From an uncultured Marinobacter sp. (GTDB lineage Bacteria > Pseudomonadota > Gammaproteobacteria > Pseudomonadales > Oleiphilaceae): a stretch of 64,000 nucleotides of DNA. Made by a program: the position numbers and the translations under genes. Location: contig NZ_CAMYMK010000002.1 in the NCBI RefSeq assembly GCF_947259545.1, positions 682,001 to 746,000 on the forward strand, given 5' to 3'. A model generated the notes under the pieces. It saw nothing but the letters and a program-made list of their open reading frames with translations. It did no database searches and was not told the origin of the DNA. Shown here piece after piece: positions 62,212-64,000 of this stretch (position 1 is the first letter of the stretch; every line of letters begins with the position of its first letter).

Positions 62212-64000
62212 TCAGAAACTAACCTTCCCAGCATCAATCTCAGAAACCAGCTTCTCATCAAGCTTGGTATACCCATCCGTACGAGGCAGCCAGGCATAAA
62301 CTTCCTCGCCAGGCTTGCCGAGGGAATAGCCGGCTTTCTGGATATCCACCTTGCGGTACTTGAAGGTACCGGTTTTCTCGATGGCGTGGGTCACGCGTAC
62401 GAACACCGGGATCGCGTAAGCGGGCAGGTTCTCCTTCAGGTAAGCGAACAGCTTGTTGATATCAAACTCGCTGCCGTTGCTCTGGGGAACCAGAGTGACC
62501 ATGCCGGCTTTGCCGTTGGTTTTGGGGATTTCCACGCCGTAGACAATGGCTTCTTCCACCATGCCCGAGCCGTCAAGGATGTTCTCCACTTCCGTGGTGG
62601 ACACGTTCTCGCCCTTCCAGCGGAAAGTATCTCCCATGCGGTCGACGAACTGCAGGTGGCCGCAGCCGATTTCCTTGAGCACGTCGCCGGTGTTGAACCA
62701 GGCATCGCCTTTCTTGAACGCATCGCGAAGGATGGATTTTTCTGTGGCCTCTTTCTGGGTGTAGCCCTCGAACGACCACTTCTTGGTGATCTCGCCAATC
62801 AGCAGTCCTGGCTCACCCTTGCGAACCGCTTGCATATAGCCCTTCTTGTTGCGGATCGGATCCCGCGTGCCTTCGTGGAACTTCACCAGTTTGTACGGGG
62901 CAGTGGAGAAGCCCACGGTGTTGTCCATGTTGAAGAAGTTGGAGAAGCCGATGTTGCCTTCACTGGAGGCATACAGTTCTGCCACGGTCTCGATACCGAA
63001 GCGGTCTTTGAATTCCTTCCAGATCGACGGGCGCAAACCATTGCCGATCATCTTGGTCAGGCTGTGGTTACGATCTTGCTCGCTGGCGGGCTGGTTCAGC
63101 AGGTAGCGGCAGAGTTCACCGACATAGCCGAAGGTGGTGGCGTTGTAACGGCGCACATCATCCCAGAAGGCGCTGGCTGAGAACTTGCGGCGCAGGGCGA
63201 TGGATGAGCCGCCAGCCAGTACCGACCCCCAGCACACCAGCAGGGCCGTGCCGTGATAGAGCGGCAGTGTGCAGTAAAGGACATCCTCCGGCTCCATGGC
63301 CAGGGACATCAGGCCGAAGCCGCCGTAGGCTTTTACGAACTTGCGGTGGCTGCCGGGAGCGGCTTTGGGCAGGCCGGTGGTGCCAGAGGTAAACAGGTAA
63401 ATCGCCGTGTCACCCATTTTCGGCGGGTTGCTGAGTACCGGATTGGTGCCACCGTGGGCGCTCACTTTCTCGGCCATGTTGACGTAGCCTTCCGGCGCCT
63501 CGCCAAACATGTTGAGGGTATTGGTATCGGCCAGGAACAGGAAAGGCGTGCGGTGCCGGGTCAGCAGGTCTGCCTTGACCGCATCGAACGGTTCTACCAG
63601 TTCCTCGCCAACTACTACCATGCGCGGTTTGATCAGGTTGACACTGTGTTCCAGCACCTTGCCTTTCTGGGAGGTGTTGAGCATGGCACAGGACACGCCG
63701 ATCTTGGCAGCACCGGCCACCACAGCCAGAATTTCCGGGCGATTTTCCAGAAAGACGGCGATGGACTCACCCTTGACCAGTCCCTGGGCGAGCAGGAAGT
63801 TGGCGATGCGGTTAGCCCAGGCGTTAAATTCGGACCAGGTGAGGCTGCGGTCTTCGTAGGCAATGGCGGGGCGGGACGGGTATTTCTCCGCGTTGCGTTC
63901 CACCAGGGTGCCGAGGGTCAGTTCTTTCTTTTCATTTTTGACCGAGTAGTAATAGTAACCCTTGGCAATGGAGGGAAAACGGCGAACGATGCCGGGAATG
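62212..64000 (-). CDS. FATP-type long-chain acyl-CoA synthetase (5' end outside window)
   Basis: At least 596 residues of an adenylate-forming enzyme; the frame remains open to the right edge, so the true start lies beyond 64000. It has the ATP loop (YLFTSGTTGLPKAAPGSHRK), the YASSEGNIGF motif, the TGD motif (WFNTGDVLKE), the VGDTFRWKGENVSTTEVE-like block (here DRMGDTFRWKGENVS) and the C-terminal GTFKYRK Lys region. This pattern is that of the very-long-chain/FATP acyl-CoA synthetases rather than FadD. It activates fatty acids for beta-oxidation or uptake. A GTG at 63903 is internal, not the start. Confidence 0.9.
   Translation of the reverse strand, partial: IPGIVRRFPSIAKGYYYYSVKNEKKELTLGTLVERNAEKYPSRPAIAYEDRSLTWSEFNAWANRIANFLLAQGLVKGESIAVFLENRPEILAVVAGAAKIGVSCAMLNTSQKGKVLEHSVNLIKPRMVVVGEELVEPFDAVKADLLTRHRTPFLFLADTNTLNMFGEAPEGYVNMAEKVSAHGGTNPVLSNPPKMGDTAIYLFTSGTTGLPKAAPGSHRKFVKAYGGFGLMSLAMEPEDVLYCTLPLYHGTALLVCWGSVLAGGSSIALRRKFSASAFWDDVRRYNATTFGYVGELCRYLLNQPASEQDRNHSLTKMIGNGLRPSIWKEFKDRFGIETVAELYASSEGNIGFSNFFNMDNTVGFSTAPYKLVKFHEGTRDPIRNKKGYMQAVRKGEPGLLIGEITKKWSFEGYTQKEATEKSILRDAFKKGDAWFNTGDVLKEIGCGHLQFVDRMGDTFRWKGENVSTTEVENILDGSGMVEEAIVYGVEIPKTNGKAGMVTLVPQSNGSEFDINKLFAYLKENLPAYAIPVFVRVTHAIEKTGTFKYRKVDIQKAGYSLGKPGEEVYAWLPRTDGYTKLDEKLVSEIDAGKVSF

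Overview
The window is a 64 kb stretch of chromosome from a marine gammaproteobacterium, most likely Marinobacter or a close relative. This is inferred from gene content and moderately high GC: an AlkB alkane hydroxylase beside beta-oxidation genes, two kinds of fatty-acid CoA ligase, a six-gene Mrp Na+/H+ antiporter operon of Pseudomonas type (fused MrpA/B of 933 residues), a TRAP-type binding lipoprotein, PhoX and PhoD phosphatases, and RlmJ, SerA, UbiB and Apt homologues of pseudomonad/alteromonad type. I saw no rRNA, tRNA, CRISPR array, insertion sequence or prophage gene. The last gene (acyl-CoA synthetase, minus strand) runs off the right edge.

Layout. 0.1-9.6 kb: dodecin, NAD salvage (pncA, nicotinate phosphoribosyltransferase), an acyltransferase-like protein, a CpxRA-like two-component pair, a YigZ protein, a DUF4136 lipoprotein, SUI1 and DadA. 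9.7-12.9 kb: a secreted phosphatase pair (PhoD plus a PhoX/DUF839 protein) behind a possible Pho box. 13-21 kb: an AlkK-like ligase, PpnP and the Mrp operon. 21.4-29.8 kb: lipid and alkane catabolism (FadH, a GlxA-type regulator, acyl-CoA dehydrogenase, enoyl-CoA hydratase, AlkB). 29.9-36.6 kb: lipoproteins, a large PhoX behind a good three-repeat Pho box, an OmpA protein with a calcium-repeat linker, a thrombospondin type 3 repeat lipoprotein and two small genes, in a stretch that looks lower in GC. 36.7-47.9 kb: an MFS carrier, RlmJ, an unrecognised protein next to an MscS channel, an orphan DctP lipoprotein, a DUF4168 protein divergent from a histidine kinase/sigma-54 activator pair, a drug/metabolite exporter, a GIY-YIG protein and an esterase. 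48-60 kb: a lipase-like hydrolase, an OmpA lipoprotein, a subtilase, SerA divergent from a D-2-hydroxyglutarate dehydrogenase and a sirtuin, UbiB, an FAH-family enzyme, Apt, a purine permease and a UPF0126 protein. 60-64 kb: a membrane-anchored BLUF photoreceptor, a quinone reductase and a FATP-type acyl-CoA synthetase.

The most unusual structure is a family of six intergenic elements (A-F, about 94-115 bp; 24.9, 27.0, 27.9, 55.2, 61.9 and 62.1 kb). Each is a 21-29 bp near-perfect inverted repeat enclosing two small hairpins that share the core CRTCCNTG, so it can fold as a three-way junction. The outer stem differs in sequence from copy to copy yet stays complementary, while the interior is conserved. 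Three copies separate the successive genes of the beta-oxidation/alkB cluster and two form a pair in opposite orientations. I do not recognise this family. A second lead is a predicted sigma-54 circuit at 42.8-45.9 kb: an NtrC-type activator, a 14-bp palindrome upstream of its operon, and a -24/-12-like promoter facing the divergent DUF4168 gene.
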